Below are positions 21,714 through 29,865 of a stretch of 33,634 nt of DNA, piece by piece. Under the pieces are notes generated by a model. The model was given only the letters and a program-made list of their open reading frames with translations, was not told where the DNA came from and searched no databases. The stretch is from positions 1-33,634 of the IMG/VR virus record IMGVR_UViG_3300030329_004342. One strand, written 5' to 3'. The first letter of the stretch is position 1; each line of letters opens with the position of its first letter. The stretch is from a virus. Made by a program: the position numbers and the translations under genes.

Positions 21714-22318
21714 AAATAGTAAATAGAGATATTGATGATTTAATACCAGCAGAATATAACCCAAGACAATTAAGCAAAGATCAATATAGACAATTACGAG
21801 ATAGCATTAAAAGATTTGGGCTCGTAGATCCAATTATAGTAAATATAAATAAAGATAGAGAAGATATAATAATTGGAGGACATCAGAGAGTAAAAGTTGC
21901 AAGATCTGTTGGATTGGACGAAGTGCCCTGCGTTGAAATAGATTTAACCTATGAAAAAGAAAGAGAATTAAATATCAGGCTCAACAAAAATACGGGAGAG
22001 TTTGACTATGATGTTTTGGCTAATATGTTTGACATAGATGAATTGATTGATTGGGGGTTTAGTGAAACAGATTTTAATAAAATTTTAAGCATTGATCCAG
22101 ATGAAGATGAGCCAGAACTTGAAATATCTCCAGAGCTTTTTGAGCGACACGATTATGTTTTATTTTATTTTGATAATGAGTTTGATTGGAATGTAATTTC
22201 TGAACTGTTCGATTTAAATGCAGTCTATGATCCAAATAAAAGCAAAAAAATGAGGACTAAAGGATTGGGACGAGTAATAAAAGGGAAAAAATTATTGGAA
22301 TTATTAGATGACGAATAA
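21698..22318 (+). CDS. ParB-like nuclease-domain protein
   Basis: The 206-residue product has a standard ParB N-terminal domain: IPAEYNPRQLSKDQYRQLRD (about 16-35), GLVDPIIVNI, then the IIGGHQR box at 58-64 and ARSVGLDEVPCVEI. Next is an acidic central region (IDPDEDEPELEISPELFERH) and a C-terminal domain (YVLFYFDNEFDWNVISELFD) I recall as recurrent in similar phage proteins. The start ATG 21698 follows GGAGGGTAGAG. It overlaps the glycosyltransferase-like gene by 11 bases, and the two lead into the terminase genes. It could nick or mark DNA for packaging or act with the next gene in DNA modification. Confidence 0.78.
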   Translation: MDGNLKIVNRDIDDLIPAEYNPRQLSKDQYRQLRDSIKRFGLVDPIIVNINKDREDIIIGGHQRVKVARSVGLDEVPCVEIDLTYEKERELNIRLNKNTGEFDYDVLANMFDIDELIDWGFSETDFNKILSIDPDEDEPELEISPELFERHDYVLFYFDNEFDWNVISELFDLNAVYDPNKSKKMRTKGLGRVIKGKKLLELLDDE

Positions 22319-23057
22319 ATTACACATAGCTATTAGATCTTATAAAAGGGCAGGAGATGTAAAGACGATTGATATATTTAAAGATGCAACTATCTGGATT
22401 CCAGAGTCACAGAAAGAAGATTATGAAAAGCATTATACAAATATTCAATGTATCCCAGATAATGAAGATGGAAATAGCTCAAGGAAGCTAAACAGCATAT
22501 TAAATAGATGCGAGGCAGATTGGATTTTGATTTTAGATGATGATATAACTGACATTTGCTATTGGGAGAAGGGGCAGAAATACTCTGTTAGCCCTGATGA
22601 AATAGAAGATATTATAAAACATTATTTTCAAGTTGCGGAAGATTTAGGGGTAAAGCTTTGGGGGATTAATGTTAATGGAGACCCAATGAGCTACAGGGTT
22701 TACTCGCCTATTTCTTTTTTATCTCCAGTATTAGCTCCATTTAGCGGACACTTAAAAACCGATTTAAGATATGACGAGGAGATACCATATAAAGAAGATT
22801 ATGATTTCTGGCTACAAAATATAAGAAAGTATCGCAAGACATTAAGAGTAAACAAGTACCATTATATGCATTATCACGGATCAGGATTAAAAGGGGGGCT
22901 AGTAGGGAAAAGAACAATGGAGAAGGAGAAAAAGTCTGTTGATAATATGATTAAAAAATGGGGATCGCAAGTTTTTAAAGGGACAAAGGCAAGCGGGTTG
23001 AATAAGCAAGAAAACATTTTAAATTCACAAGTTAAGGTGCCGATTAAAGGATTATAA
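22308..23057 (+). CDS. GT-A-type glycosyltransferase, possibly DNA-modifying (TET-associated type)
   Basis: A 249-residue protein with the order expected of a nucleotide-sugar GT-A enzyme: start HIAIRSYKRAGDVKT, strand ATIWIPESQ, then EADWILILDDDITDICYW with the metal-binding DDD at 77-79, and a second acidic motif YKEDYDFW at 161-168, then HYMHYH at 185-190. This layout resembles the phage glycosyltransferases predicted by Iyer and colleagues to sugar-coat modified bases in DNA, which also occur beside ParB genes. No TET/JBP oxygenase or base hydroxymethylase gene is visible, so the acceptor is unknown (DNA, protein or host glycan). It is coupled to ParB upstream and terminase downstream (TAATG). 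Confidence 0.6.
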   Translation: MTNKLHIAIRSYKRAGDVKTIDIFKDATIWIPESQKEDYEKHYTNIQCIPDNEDGNSSRKLNSILNRCEADWILILDDDITDICYWEKGQKYSVSPDEIEDIIKHYFQVAEDLGVKLWGINVNGDPMSYRVYSPISFLSPVLAPFSGHLKTDLRYDEEIPYKEDYDFWLQNIRKYRKTLRVNKYHYMHYHGSGLKGGLVGKRTMEKEKKSVDNMIKKWGSQVFKGTKASGLNKQENILNSQVKVPIKGL

Positions 23058-23368
23058 TGGCTAGACCGAAAAAATATAAAATTGATGCCGAACAAGTTGA
23101 AAAGCTCGCTTCTTTTGGGTGTACCAATAAAGAAATCGCATCTTTTTTTGGATGTGAGGAAAGTTTGATTTCAAAGAGTTATTCAAGATATATTACAAAA
23201 GGGAAGGCTAAAGGAAATATACGGCTAAGGCAAATGCAATGGAAGGCTTGCGAAAACGGGAATGTATCGATGCTTATCTGGTTGGGCAAACAAGTATTAA
23301 AACAATCAGAATCCCCAGAGAACCAAGTTGAAGAACTACCAACGGGCTTTGATTTAAATGAAATATGA
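23057..23368 (+). CDS. terS: Terminase small subunit
   Basis: The 103-residue product begins ARPKKYKIDAEQVEKLASFG and has a helix-turn-helix (CTNKEIASFFGCEESLISKS, about residues 21-40), typical of the DNA-recognition domain of small terminases. It is followed by a helical oligomerisation segment. The gene is coupled by TAATG to the glycosyltransferase and overlaps the large terminase gene by 11 bases. It should choose the packaging site on phage DNA. Confidence 0.82.
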   Translation: MARPKKYKIDAEQVEKLASFGCTNKEIASFFGCEESLISKSYSRYITKGKAKGNIRLRQMQWKACENGNVSMLIWLGKQVLKQSESPENQVEELPTGFDLNEI

Positions 23369-24629
23369 AGCATCTTTTGATGTTTTTAAGCACCAGAATA
23401 AATTTATACGCACTAGAAAAAAATTTCCAGCTCTAGTTGGAGGTTACGGATCAGGCAAGACAGTAGCCTTGTGCCTTAAGGCTTTGCTCGAATTAGGAAG
23501 AAATCCAAACAAAACAATATTATTAGCAGAACCAGTATATCCAATGGTGCGAGATGTGTTACAGCCTACCTTAGAGAAATGCTTAAAAGATGTTGGATTC
23601 AATTATAGATATAAAGCGGGCGAAGTTATGTATGATATAAGCTGGACAGGAGGTGGTGGGAAAATTATTTTAAGATCAGCAGAGAACTGGAGAAGGTGGG
23701 CGGGGTTGAATCTTGCGGGGTTCGGGATAGATGAAGCCTGCCTACTTAAAGATGATTCAGCTTGGAGGATGGGGATCTCAAGATTGAGGGATGGACACCA
23801 CCTAACAGGGTTTACTGCATCAACCCCAGAAGGTTTTAATTGGCATTACAATTATTGGGTGGGAGATAAAAAAAATGATTATGAGTTAATACAAGCCAAA
23901 TCTTCTGATAATAAATTTTTACCACAAGAGTTTATTGATAGCCTTTATGAAAACTATGATGAAAGATTAATACTTGCATATTTGCACGGACAGTATGTAA
24001 ACTTACAGCACGGACAGACTTATTATGGGTTCAAAAGAGAAAAAAATGTACAAGAAGTCCAATACAACCCACACCTCCCCTTACATATCGGGATGGACTT
24101 CAACATCGAGCCAATTACTGCCGTACTTTTCCAAACCTACAACGACAAGCCAATGGTGCGAGTGTTTGATGAATTTCAAATATACCACAGTGGCAAAAAC
24201 GAACTCTTAACAGAGACCTTAGCCAAACAAATAAAAGAAAGGTACGAGAAACTAGATCTGATGGGCAAGCCTGTATTAAGAGGAGCTTATATTTGCTATC
24301 CTGACCCAAGCGGGAAAAATAGACACACCTCTGCATATTATTCAGACCACGATATATTGCGGAAAGAGGGTTTTGATGTTAGAGTTCCACGAAGATCGCC
24401 TTTGGTTATTGATTCAGTTAATGCAGTGAACAAGGCTATGGATTTTACAATAATAGATCCTAAATGCAAAAACCTAATCAAAGACCTTGAACAAGTTGTA
24501 AACAAAGAAGGCACTCGCGATATAGATAAAACCAACAAAGATCTTACTCACCTTTCTGACGGATTTAGATATGCAATTAATTATCTTTACCCAATAAGGA
24601 AACCAAGAGCAACCTCAATTATGGCTTAG
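23358..24629 (+). CDS. terL: Terminase large subunit
   Basis: This 423-residue packaging motor has a Walker A box GGYGSGKT (28-35), a Walker B box FGIDEA with D125 and E126, and a coupling motif TASTPEG. The nuclease domain shows GMDFN (D247), YPDPSGK (D316) and HLSDGFRY (D401), the three aspartates of the RNase H-like fold. It powers DNA entry through the portal and cuts the concatemer. It overlaps the small subunit gene and is followed 8 bases later by portal. The length is normal for the compact terminases of small siphoviruses. Confidence 0.95.
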   Translation: MKYEASFDVFKHQNKFIRTRKKFPALVGGYGSGKTVALCLKALLELGRNPNKTILLAEPVYPMVRDVLQPTLEKCLKDVGFNYRYKAGEVMYDISWTGGGGKIILRSAENWRRWAGLNLAGFGIDEACLLKDDSAWRMGISRLRDGHHLTGFTASTPEGFNWHYNYWVGDKKNDYELIQAKSSDNKFLPQEFIDSLYENYDERLILAYLHGQYVNLQHGQTYYGFKREKNVQEVQYNPHLPLHIGMDFNIEPITAVLFQTYNDKPMVRVFDEFQIYHSGKNELLTETLAKQIKERYEKLDLMGKPVLRGAYICYPDPSGKNRHTSAYYSDHDILRKEGFDVRVPRRSPLVIDSVNAVNKAMDFTIIDPKCKNLIKDLEQVVNKEGTRDIDKTNKDLTHLSDGFRYAINYLYPIRKPRATSIMA

Positions 24630-24636
24630 GAGAGAA

Positions 24637-25977
24637 ATGATTTATTTTAGCAATGCATCGCAAGCAGTTTCAGATTCAATACAAATGCTTAAATCCATTA
24701 ATCAAGATGTGACATTCGCTCGCAGGGATATGGCGATAGAATATTATACTTACGGGAACACATCTAAATATATACAAGATTTCTTTGGGGGATCTCTCCA
24801 AAAAGAATTACCTATTTACACGCAAAATATGACCAAAAGGTTGATTAACAGAAAGAGCTTAGTATATAAAAATGCACCTATCAGAAATTTTGAAACTGAT
24901 TTTGTAGGCTATGAGGATATGATCGCCAAAAAGAACTGGAAGCTAAAAAGTTTTGAGAGGGTGCATAATTTGGTAGGCACATTGCCTGTTATGATATGTT
25001 GGAAGGATGACCATTTCACATATCAACCTATTATAAATTTTGCTCCTATCTTTAACCCAGAGAACCCTCTGGAACCAATGGCTATAACATATTTATTAAA
25101 TAAGATGCCAGAAGACGTAGCATATGTAGAAGAAGACGTATATGTTTACTGGTCTAAGACAGAACATTTCTTGTTTGATGGAGAGGGGAGAAAATATGCT
25201 CCTAATGAAGATAACCCCGAAATGATAAACCCTTACGGCATATTACCTTTTGTATTTTTACAGCCAAATAATATGGTGGATGAATTTTGGAATGAGGGCG
25301 GTATGGACATAGTGGATGCTAACAGACAGATAGATTTATCAATGACTATGCTCCAACACCATATAAGATCGGCAGGAGGACAAGTGTATATTGAAGGCAG
25401 AGTTGATGATACAGAAATAGAGCTAGGACTTAATAAGATTTTAGCAGTTGAAGATGGAAAGGTTGGATCTATCAATCCGGGTGTAAATATACAATCTATA
25501 ATCGAGGGCATAAAATTCCAACTATTGCATATCTTTCAAAATCACCACATAACCTTTGATTATGGACTGAGTGGAAGCAAATCAGGAGTTGCTTTAAAAA
25601 TTGAAAATATGGAACTATTAGAGTCACGAGAAGATGATGTTGAAAAATATAGAATGATAGAAAAAGAAATATACGAAGTGGAAAAGGCTATTGCAGTTTA
25701 TAATGGCTTTGTGTTGCCCGAAATGATGACTGTTGATTTTGCAGAAATTGATTTCCCTGATCCAGAGAAAGAGATGGAGCAATGGGAGTGGAAATGGAAA
25801 CACGGCTTAGCTGATAAAATAGATTATTTGATGGAGCAAGATGCAGACAGATTCCAAAGCAGAGAAGAAGCAGAGGATTATTTGGCTGAAAGGAAAAGCT
25901 CTAGTACTAACGTAAAGATGAAAGCAGATCAACCTGAAAACATATTTAATATAAATGCCGGAACAGAAGAAAACTAA
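24637..25977 (+). CDS. Portal protein
   Basis: A 446-residue protein directly after terminase, with the helix-rich architecture of phage portals: N-terminal helices (MLKSINQDVTFARRDMAIEY), a stretch YGILPFVFLQPNN leading to NRQIDLSMTMLQHHIRSAGG, and the long helix ENMELLESREDDVEKYRMIE typical of the stem and crown. The C-terminus is charged (EEAEDYLAERKSSSTNVKMK). It forms the dodecameric ring for DNA passage. ATG 24637 follows TTAGGAGAGAA. The assignment rests on position and overall pattern. Confidence 0.82.
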   Translation: MIYFSNASQAVSDSIQMLKSINQDVTFARRDMAIEYYTYGNTSKYIQDFFGGSLQKELPIYTQNMTKRLINRKSLVYKNAPIRNFETDFVGYEDMIAKKNWKLKSFERVHNLVGTLPVMICWKDDHFTYQPIINFAPIFNPENPLEPMAITYLLNKMPEDVAYVEEDVYVYWSKTEHFLFDGEGRKYAPNEDNPEMINPYGILPFVFLQPNNMVDEFWNEGGMDIVDANRQIDLSMTMLQHHIRSAGGQVYIEGRVDDTEIELGLNKILAVEDGKVGSINPGVNIQSIIEGIKFQLLHIFQNHHITFDYGLSGSKSGVALKIENMELLESREDDVEKYRMIEKEIYEVEKAIAVYNGFVLPEMMTVDFAEIDFPDPEKEMEQWEWKWKHGLADKIDYLMEQDADRFQSREEAEDYLAERKSSSTNVKMKADQPENIFNINAGTEEN

Positions 25978-26287
25978 CGAACAAGAAATTCTTGAACAGG
26001 CTATATTGGAACAAGAAAAGCTTGAGGAGAAAGTTGAAGAAAGTGCAGACAAGATTTTAAAAATGATTAATCTGGATGATCTATTAAAAGATCCTTCCGG
26101 GTATATAGCAAATTTAGCCAAGCAGTATTATTTGCATCATAAACCAGAAGTAATGAAGGCAATAGAGATAGGAGATAAAACTGCTAAAAAAATAATTAAG
26201 GAAATAAATGGCAAGAAAACCAAAATGGACGAAGAAGGAAATATTCTTACTAAACAAAAATCTGAGGATAGAAAACCTCCTAAATGA
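25955..26287 (+). CDS. Coiled-coil protein after portal, 110 residues
   Basis: ATG 25955 overlaps the portal gene by 23 bases; no ribosome binding site of its own is clear, so coupling is likely. The product starts with a long Glu/Lys/Leu coiled coil (NEQEILEQAILEQEKLEEKV) and ends with a basic segment (KKIIKEINGKKTKMDEEGNI). It then overlaps the next gene by 80 bases. Small coiled-coil proteins here may assist head assembly. No family is recognised. Confidence 0.55.
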   Translation: MPEQKKTNEQEILEQAILEQEKLEEKVEESADKILKMINLDDLLKDPSGYIANLAKQYYLHHKPEVMKAIEIGDKTAKKIIKEINGKKTKMDEEGNILTKQKSEDRKPPK

Positions 26288-26696
26288 TATAGCTCATTCT
26301 TTTGCAAAGAGTTTTATTGATGGGATAGAGAAAACCAGTACAGACATTAATGGTCAGCCGTTTGAGGAATTGACCTCAAATACAATTGAATTGAAGAAAG
26401 AGGCTGGATACTCTAACCCTGAGAAACCACTATGGGCAGAGGGAATAATGAAAGAAGTTTATTTAAAAGAAAGAGCCACTCAAGCAAGACCAGTAGCTAA
26501 AATAACTGTTCCCAAAAAGAAAGACAGACAAACTGTAGCAGTAAAGCACATAACTGGGGACAAAGTTAAAAAAAGAGAATGGTTCGGAGTTGGGAAAGTG
26601 CAAGAAGAAATTGGGAAGAAGACTGCAAGACTCCATTTAAAATCTGCATTAATGAAAAAGAAAAAAGGAGGAAAATGGAAACCTTCAAGATATTAA
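26208..26696 (+). CDS. Virion morphogenesis (gpG-like) protein, 162 residues
   Basis: The segment SFAKSFIDGIEKTSTDINGQ then PFEELTSNTIELKKEAGY and KPLWAEGIMKEVY matches the 'D-x-NG-x-PF ... K ... PL ... G-x-M' pattern of the phage virion morphogenesis/tail-completion family related to Mu gpG. The C-terminus is basic (MKKKKGGKWKPSRY). The 80-base overlap with the upstream gene means the true start may be later, but no ATG with a ribosome binding site is available. ATG 26208 is kept. Confidence 0.58.
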   Translation: MARKPKWTKKEIFLLNKNLRIENLLNDIAHSFAKSFIDGIEKTSTDINGQPFEELTSNTIELKKEAGYSNPEKPLWAEGIMKEVYLKERATQARPVAKITVPKKKDRQTVAVKHITGDKVKKREWFGVGKVQEEIGKKTARLHLKSALMKKKKGGKWKPSRY

Positions 26697-26706
26697 AAGG
26701 AGTTTG

Positions 26707-27180
26707 ATGGAAACATACGACGATTTATCTATAGCTATACAAGCACTCATTGAAAGCAAATCTTTAATATACGGACAAGAGATTTACAATTGGGTTGAGC
26801 AGATGCAGTTAATGGGAGCCAATAGAGATACGATCTATGCTATAATGCTAGCAGATTTGGAAGATGGGGGGAGATTATTCGGACCTACAAAAAATGGGAT
26901 TAAAAATGCAATAAAGGATGCTCTGGGGATGGCTAACAATATGGCTTCACAGCAAGCCTATGCTAATGCTGGATTAAAATTATTCAAATGGGTTACGGCA
27001 TCAAAAGGAAAAAGTTGCCCAGATTGTGCATCAAGAGCTGGGAGAGTTGAAACTCTTGAATTATGGAACTCAGTAGGAAGACCTCAATCTGGATTTAGTA
27101 TTTGCAGACAACATTGCAATTGCAAATTGGTAGCATCTGGATATGAGGGAGACACAACAATAGAAAGCAGAAATTTATAA
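26707..27180 (+). CDS. Head morphogenesis protein (SPP1 gp7 / Mu gpF-like)
   Basis: The start is ATG 26707, after AAAAGGAGTTTG; a TTG one codon upstream is less likely. The 157-residue product ends with the diagnostic cysteine pattern of this family: CPDCASRAG (C104, C107), an ELWNSVGRPQSG stretch, then C133, and HCNC (C137, C139). Members are minor head proteins found beside portal. It is shorter than most, holding mainly the C-terminal domain plus a helical start. TAATG overlap with the next gene. Confidence 0.72.
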   Translation: METYDDLSIAIQALIESKSLIYGQEIYNWVEQMQLMGANRDTIYAIMLADLEDGGRLFGPTKNGIKNAIKDALGMANNMASQQAYANAGLKLFKWVTASKGKSCPDCASRAGRVETLELWNSVGRPQSGFSICRQHCNCKLVASGYEGDTTIESRNL

Positions 27181-27485
27181 TGGATCCACTTCAAATATTA
27201 TCAGAGTTTGGAGTGCCAATTAGTGTTGCTATGGCATTTGGTTTTTTTATTTGGAAGCAAAATAAATTCATACAAGACGAGCTAATGAAAGAGCTAGACG
27301 AAGATCAAAAAGAATTACGAGCTCAGTTTGAAAGACTTGAAGGGATAATAATTGGCTTAATCAATGCACAGAAAAAACATACTATTGACCTAAGAGGTTT
27401 AAACAAATCATATGAATCAATGGCTTATATAATACAAAAGCTATCAGGGAATGGATTAAAGGACAAGTTTAATGGGCACAAGTGA
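27180..27485 (+). CDS. Holin-like membrane protein with coiled coil, 101 residues
   Basis: The product has one N-terminal membrane segment (FGVPISVAMAFGFFIWKQNK, about residues 10-29) then a long charged helix (ELMKELDEDQKELRAQFERL and on), as in BhlA/UviB- and XhlA-type holin-like proteins. It lies in the head module rather than beside the endolysin, so a role as a structural or host-membrane protein is also possible. It is coupled by TAATG and overlaps the next gene by 14 bases. Confidence 0.5.
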   Translation: MDPLQILSEFGVPISVAMAFGFFIWKQNKFIQDELMKELDEDQKELRAQFERLEGIIIGLINAQKKHTIDLRGLNKSYESMAYIIQKLSGNGLKDKFNGHK

Positions 27486-27747
27486 GGTACTGATTTTAAA
27501 TTTTATTGCTTTTGTAGTTATGCCCATAACAGTTGAAACAACAATTTGCCTTAATCCCTCTCCAATCCATAGAGGAGCAGTTTGCAATTGGGAAGAAAAA
27601 AATTGGGAAGTAAAATTTGATATTGAAACTATGGAATACTATTACGAGTTAAAGCCTACGGATCAATCAGATAACTTTATAGAGAAAAAAATGAGAAAGA
27701 GGTTTTTAGACAATGGCAAAAGAGTTCAATATATTAAAAAAAATTGA
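27472..27747 (+). CDS. Protein with N-terminal hydrophobic segment, 91 residues
   Basis: ATG 27472 overlaps the upstream gene by 14 bases. A hydrophobic stretch (VLILNFIAFVVMPITVETTI, residues 6-25) could be a signal or membrane anchor. It is followed by a Cys-containing, aromatic, charged domain (CNWEEKNWEVKFDIETMEYY). The rest is basic. It overlaps the next gene by 35 bases. It could belong to lysis or envelope interaction, but no family is recognised. Confidence 0.5.
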   Translation: MGTSEVLILNFIAFVVMPITVETTICLNPSPIHRGAVCNWEEKNWEVKFDIETMEYYYELKPTDQSDNFIEKKMRKRFLDNGKRVQYIKKN

Positions 27748-27904
27748 GTCTATTGACAGAGACGTATTGAATTTAAAAAAGCAAGTAGAAAAATTGCAAA
27801 TGCAATCACATCCGCCACGAGAGTTTGTGAGATGTGAAACCTGTAAACAGAAAGTAAAGGAGAATAAACAAGATGGTCAAGCAAATACAAACAATGGTGT
27901 GTGA
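27713..27904 (+). CDS. Small coiled-coil protein with CxxC, 63 residues
   Basis: ATG 27713 overlaps the previous gene by 35 bases. The first part is a leucine/isoleucine heptad helix (FNILKKIESIDRDVLNLKKQ, continuing VEKLQMQ), followed by CETC, a possible metal or disulfide pair, and a polar tail. It overlaps the next gene by 32 bases. Function unknown; small coiled coils before scaffold genes are sometimes head-assembly helpers. Confidence 0.5.
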   Translation: MAKEFNILKKIESIDRDVLNLKKQVEKLQMQSHPPREFVRCETCKQKVKENKQDGQANTNNGV

Positions 27905-28061
27905 GTTCTTATTTAATGATGAAAATAAAAAGAAAATAATCAAGGCACTGAACGATAATATTGATATACCATTTATCGGAGAAGAAACAGAAGAAAAATA
28001 TCTTACAGCTATATGGGACACCTTTGAAGCAGTTTTCAAGAAGGCAATTATGAAAATGTAA
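27873..28061 (+). CDS. Small helical protein, 62 residues
   Basis: ATG 27873 follows AAAGGAGAATAAACAAG, a good site inside the previous gene. The product (VKQIQTMVCEFLFNDENKKK and on, ending FKKAIMKM) is helical with alternating acidic and basic patches. It is the last gene before a 51-base gap and the scaffold gene. No family is recognised. Confidence 0.5.
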   Translation: MVKQIQTMVCEFLFNDENKKKIIKALNDNIDIPFIGEETEEKYLTAIWDTFEAVFKKAIMKM

Positions 28062-28112
28062 AATAAATATTTGCGTATTAATTTTATTTAAACTAAATTT
28101 GGAGCAATGGAT

Positions 28113-28673
28113 ATGCCTGAAGACGTAAAACAACCCGTAAGCACAGACGAAACGAGTGCACCCGTAGGAACCGACGAAACTAGTTCAGCCGTCACACAAG
28201 ACGAAATCAATGTACCCAAAGCCAGACTAGACGAAGTCCTTTCAAAGAATAAAGCTCTGCAAAAGAAAATATCTGAGATAGAAGCTAAGCAAGAGAAAGC
28301 TAGAGAGGAACAATTGGCTAAAAATGGCGAAGTTCAAACCCTCTACGATGAGGCTAAGGCAAAGATCCAAACCTTAACGCAAGACAATGAACGATTGAGA
28401 TTGATTGAGCAAGCTGAACGAGATAGCCTACTATCACAAATTCCAGAAGACAAGAGAGAAAAATATGCAGAATCAAAATACGACAATGAGATTTTGCGAG
28501 ATCTTGTTTCAGAGTTTTCAAAAGCTCCTGCCCCAAAAATGGTCAATGACCAGCCGGGTGCCGGGAGGATGAATGACCTTACTGATAGTATTATTGATAA
28601 TATGGACGATCAGGAAAAAAGATCCCGATGGTCTGATATTGTCAATTACTATCGCAATAAGCCAAGCTCATAA
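28113..28673 (+). CDS. Capsid scaffolding protein
   Basis: I choose ATG 28113, 8 bases after GGAG (28101-28104); ATG 28107 is only 2 bases from that site. The 186-residue product has a low-complexity acidic start with the repeated TDET unit, a long coiled coil (LDEVLSKNKALQKKISEIEA and on to RLRLIEQAERD), and a conserved-looking C-terminus (MDDQEKRSRWSDIVNYYRNK), the usual build of scaffold proteins that shape the procapsid and are then lost. The location directly before the major capsid gene supports it. Confidence 0.78.
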   Translation: MPEDVKQPVSTDETSAPVGTDETSSAVTQDEINVPKARLDEVLSKNKALQKKISEIEAKQEKAREEQLAKNGEVQTLYDEAKAKIQTLTQDNERLRLIEQAERDSLLSQIPEDKREKYAESKYDNEILRDLVSEFSKAPAPKMVNDQPGAGRMNDLTDSIIDNMDDQEKRSRWSDIVNYYRNKPSS

Positions 28674-28699
28674 CTTAATCAATATATAAAATTTAATCA

Positions 28700-28734
28700 C
28701 CCTACTAGAAGGCTTACGGGCAGTTGATAGAGGG
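28700..28734 (+). promoter_or_regulatory. Leader hairpin upstream of the major capsid gene
   Basis: In the 82-base gap before the capsid gene, CCCT (28700-28703) and CTA (28705-28707) pair with TAG (28728-28730) and AGGG (28731-28734), closing a 20-base loop. The capsid ATG (28756) has only a weak ribosome binding site, surprising for the most abundant virion protein. The hairpin may control or stabilise this mRNA. Confidence 0.35.
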
Positions 28735-28755
28735 CAAAATATATAGGTATTATAA

Positions 28756-29619
28756 ATGGCTTATTTAGATACAACCACAGGGCAGAATTTTATACCGGAA
28801 TTATGGGCAGAGCCTATTTACAAGTTTATGTTCGCTGAACTAAAACTTCGCAATTCGGTTGATGATTACAGTGCTCTAGTTAAAGGTGCAGGGGACACCG
28901 TACATATCCCAAAAATCGCAATTGATGGAACAGAAACAAAATCAGCATCTTCAGCAGTAACTTTTTCTGCTAGTGGAACTGAAGGCAAAGTTGATCTATC
29001 TATTGATAAACACAAATATCTTGCAAACATATTTGAAGATATGGCATTAATTCAGTCTAATTTTGAATTAATCGGCAAATACACGAAAATGTTTGGACAT
29101 CAACTTGCACGAACAGTTGAAGATGATATTTGGGCAGAACTTGATGGATTCCAAACTGGTCAAGATCTCGCGGCTGATAATAGAGTACAGGCTGATGACC
29201 TAGAAGCTGTATTAAATAATTTATACAGTATGGACATAGATCCAAATACTTGCTCAATGGCTGTCAATAATAATATACTTTCAGATATGCTAAACCCTTC
29301 AGGTGGTATAGCTCAGTATTTTATTAGACAGGATGCCGTTGGAGATGGTTCTGGTTTGAAAACTGGAGCAGTTGGGCTTATATATGGAATGGATGTTTTC
29401 TATTCTCGCTCTATATCTTCAAGCGGTACAGACGGCACAGTTGTTGGTGCAGTTTATCCTTCTGATGCTTGCGTTTTCGCGGCTCAGCAAGATGTAAGGG
29501 TTCAGGCTCAGTACGACGTAGAATATCTAGGCACAAAAGTTGTTGCAGATATCATATATGGTGCTAAGCTTATTGACGAATCTGGTCACCTAATGGGACT
29601 AAACCTAGTTAATCCGTAA
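28756..29619 (+). CDS. Major capsid protein
   Basis: The 287-residue product, after scaffold, has the features of an HK97-fold coat protein: N-terminal arm (AYLDTTTGQNFIPELWAEPI), extended loop region with TVHIPKI and VTFSASGTEGKV, the spine-helix stretch EDMALIQSNFELIGKYTKMF, the P-domain segment (VEDDIWAELDGFQTG, NNILSDMLNPSGGIA), and C-terminal strands with GAKLIDESGHLMGLNLVNP. Shell proteins of this length fit a small siphovirus head. A strong hairpin follows 15 bases after its stop. Confidence 0.9.
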   Translation: MAYLDTTTGQNFIPELWAEPIYKFMFAELKLRNSVDDYSALVKGAGDTVHIPKIAIDGTETKSASSAVTFSASGTEGKVDLSIDKHKYLANIFEDMALIQSNFELIGKYTKMFGHQLARTVEDDIWAELDGFQTGQDLAADNRVQADDLEAVLNNLYSMDIDPNTCSMAVNNNILSDMLNPSGGIAQYFIRQDAVGDGSGLKTGAVGLIYGMDVFYSRSISSSGTDGTVVGAVYPSDACVFAAQQDVRVQAQYDVEYLGTKVVADIIYGAKLIDESGHLMGLNLVNP

Positions 29620-29633
29620 ACATAGTTAATTAT

Positions 29634-29661
29634 GCAGGGGGAGGTTTTACCCTCCCTCTGC
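29634..29661 (+). terminator. Strong hairpin after the capsid gene (terminator or mRNA processing/stability element)
   Basis: GCAGGGGGAGG (29634-29644) pairs with CCTCCCTCTGC (29651-29661) over 11 pairs with one G-U and a 6-base loop. No T-run follows, so it may not end transcription fully. A 3' hairpin that protects the capsid message while allowing weaker downstream expression is a common arrangement. The next gene's ribosome binding site starts a few bases later. Confidence 0.6.
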
Positions 29662-29679
29662 TATATTAAGGAGAAAAAA

Positions 29680-29865
29680 ATGGAAGAAAATGTATTTTTA
29701 AAACACCCGACACAAGGTTTTATAAAAGGAGTGAAAGCAAGTGCTATATCAGTTATTGAACAATTAAAAAATCAGGGATGGTTTAGATGTAATGGCTTAA
29801 AAGATGCTACACCGTATGTAGAAAAGAAGAAAACTAAAAAGAAAACTAAAAAAGCGGGAGCATAA
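29680..29865 (+). CDS. Small protein with Lys-rich tail after capsid, 61 residues
   Basis: ATG 29680 follows AAGGAGA with good spacing; an in-frame ATG at 29632 lies in the terminator hairpin and is unlikely. The core (NVFLKHPTQGFIKGVKASAI) looks like a small beta-helix unit, and the last 14 residues are almost all Lys/Thr. Position after capsid is typical of head-completion or decoration factors, or DNA-condensing head proteins. TAATG overlap with the next gene. Function unknown. Confidence 0.62.
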   Translation: MEENVFLKHPTQGFIKGVKASAISVIEQLKNQGWFRCNGLKDATPYVEKKKTKKKTKKAGA

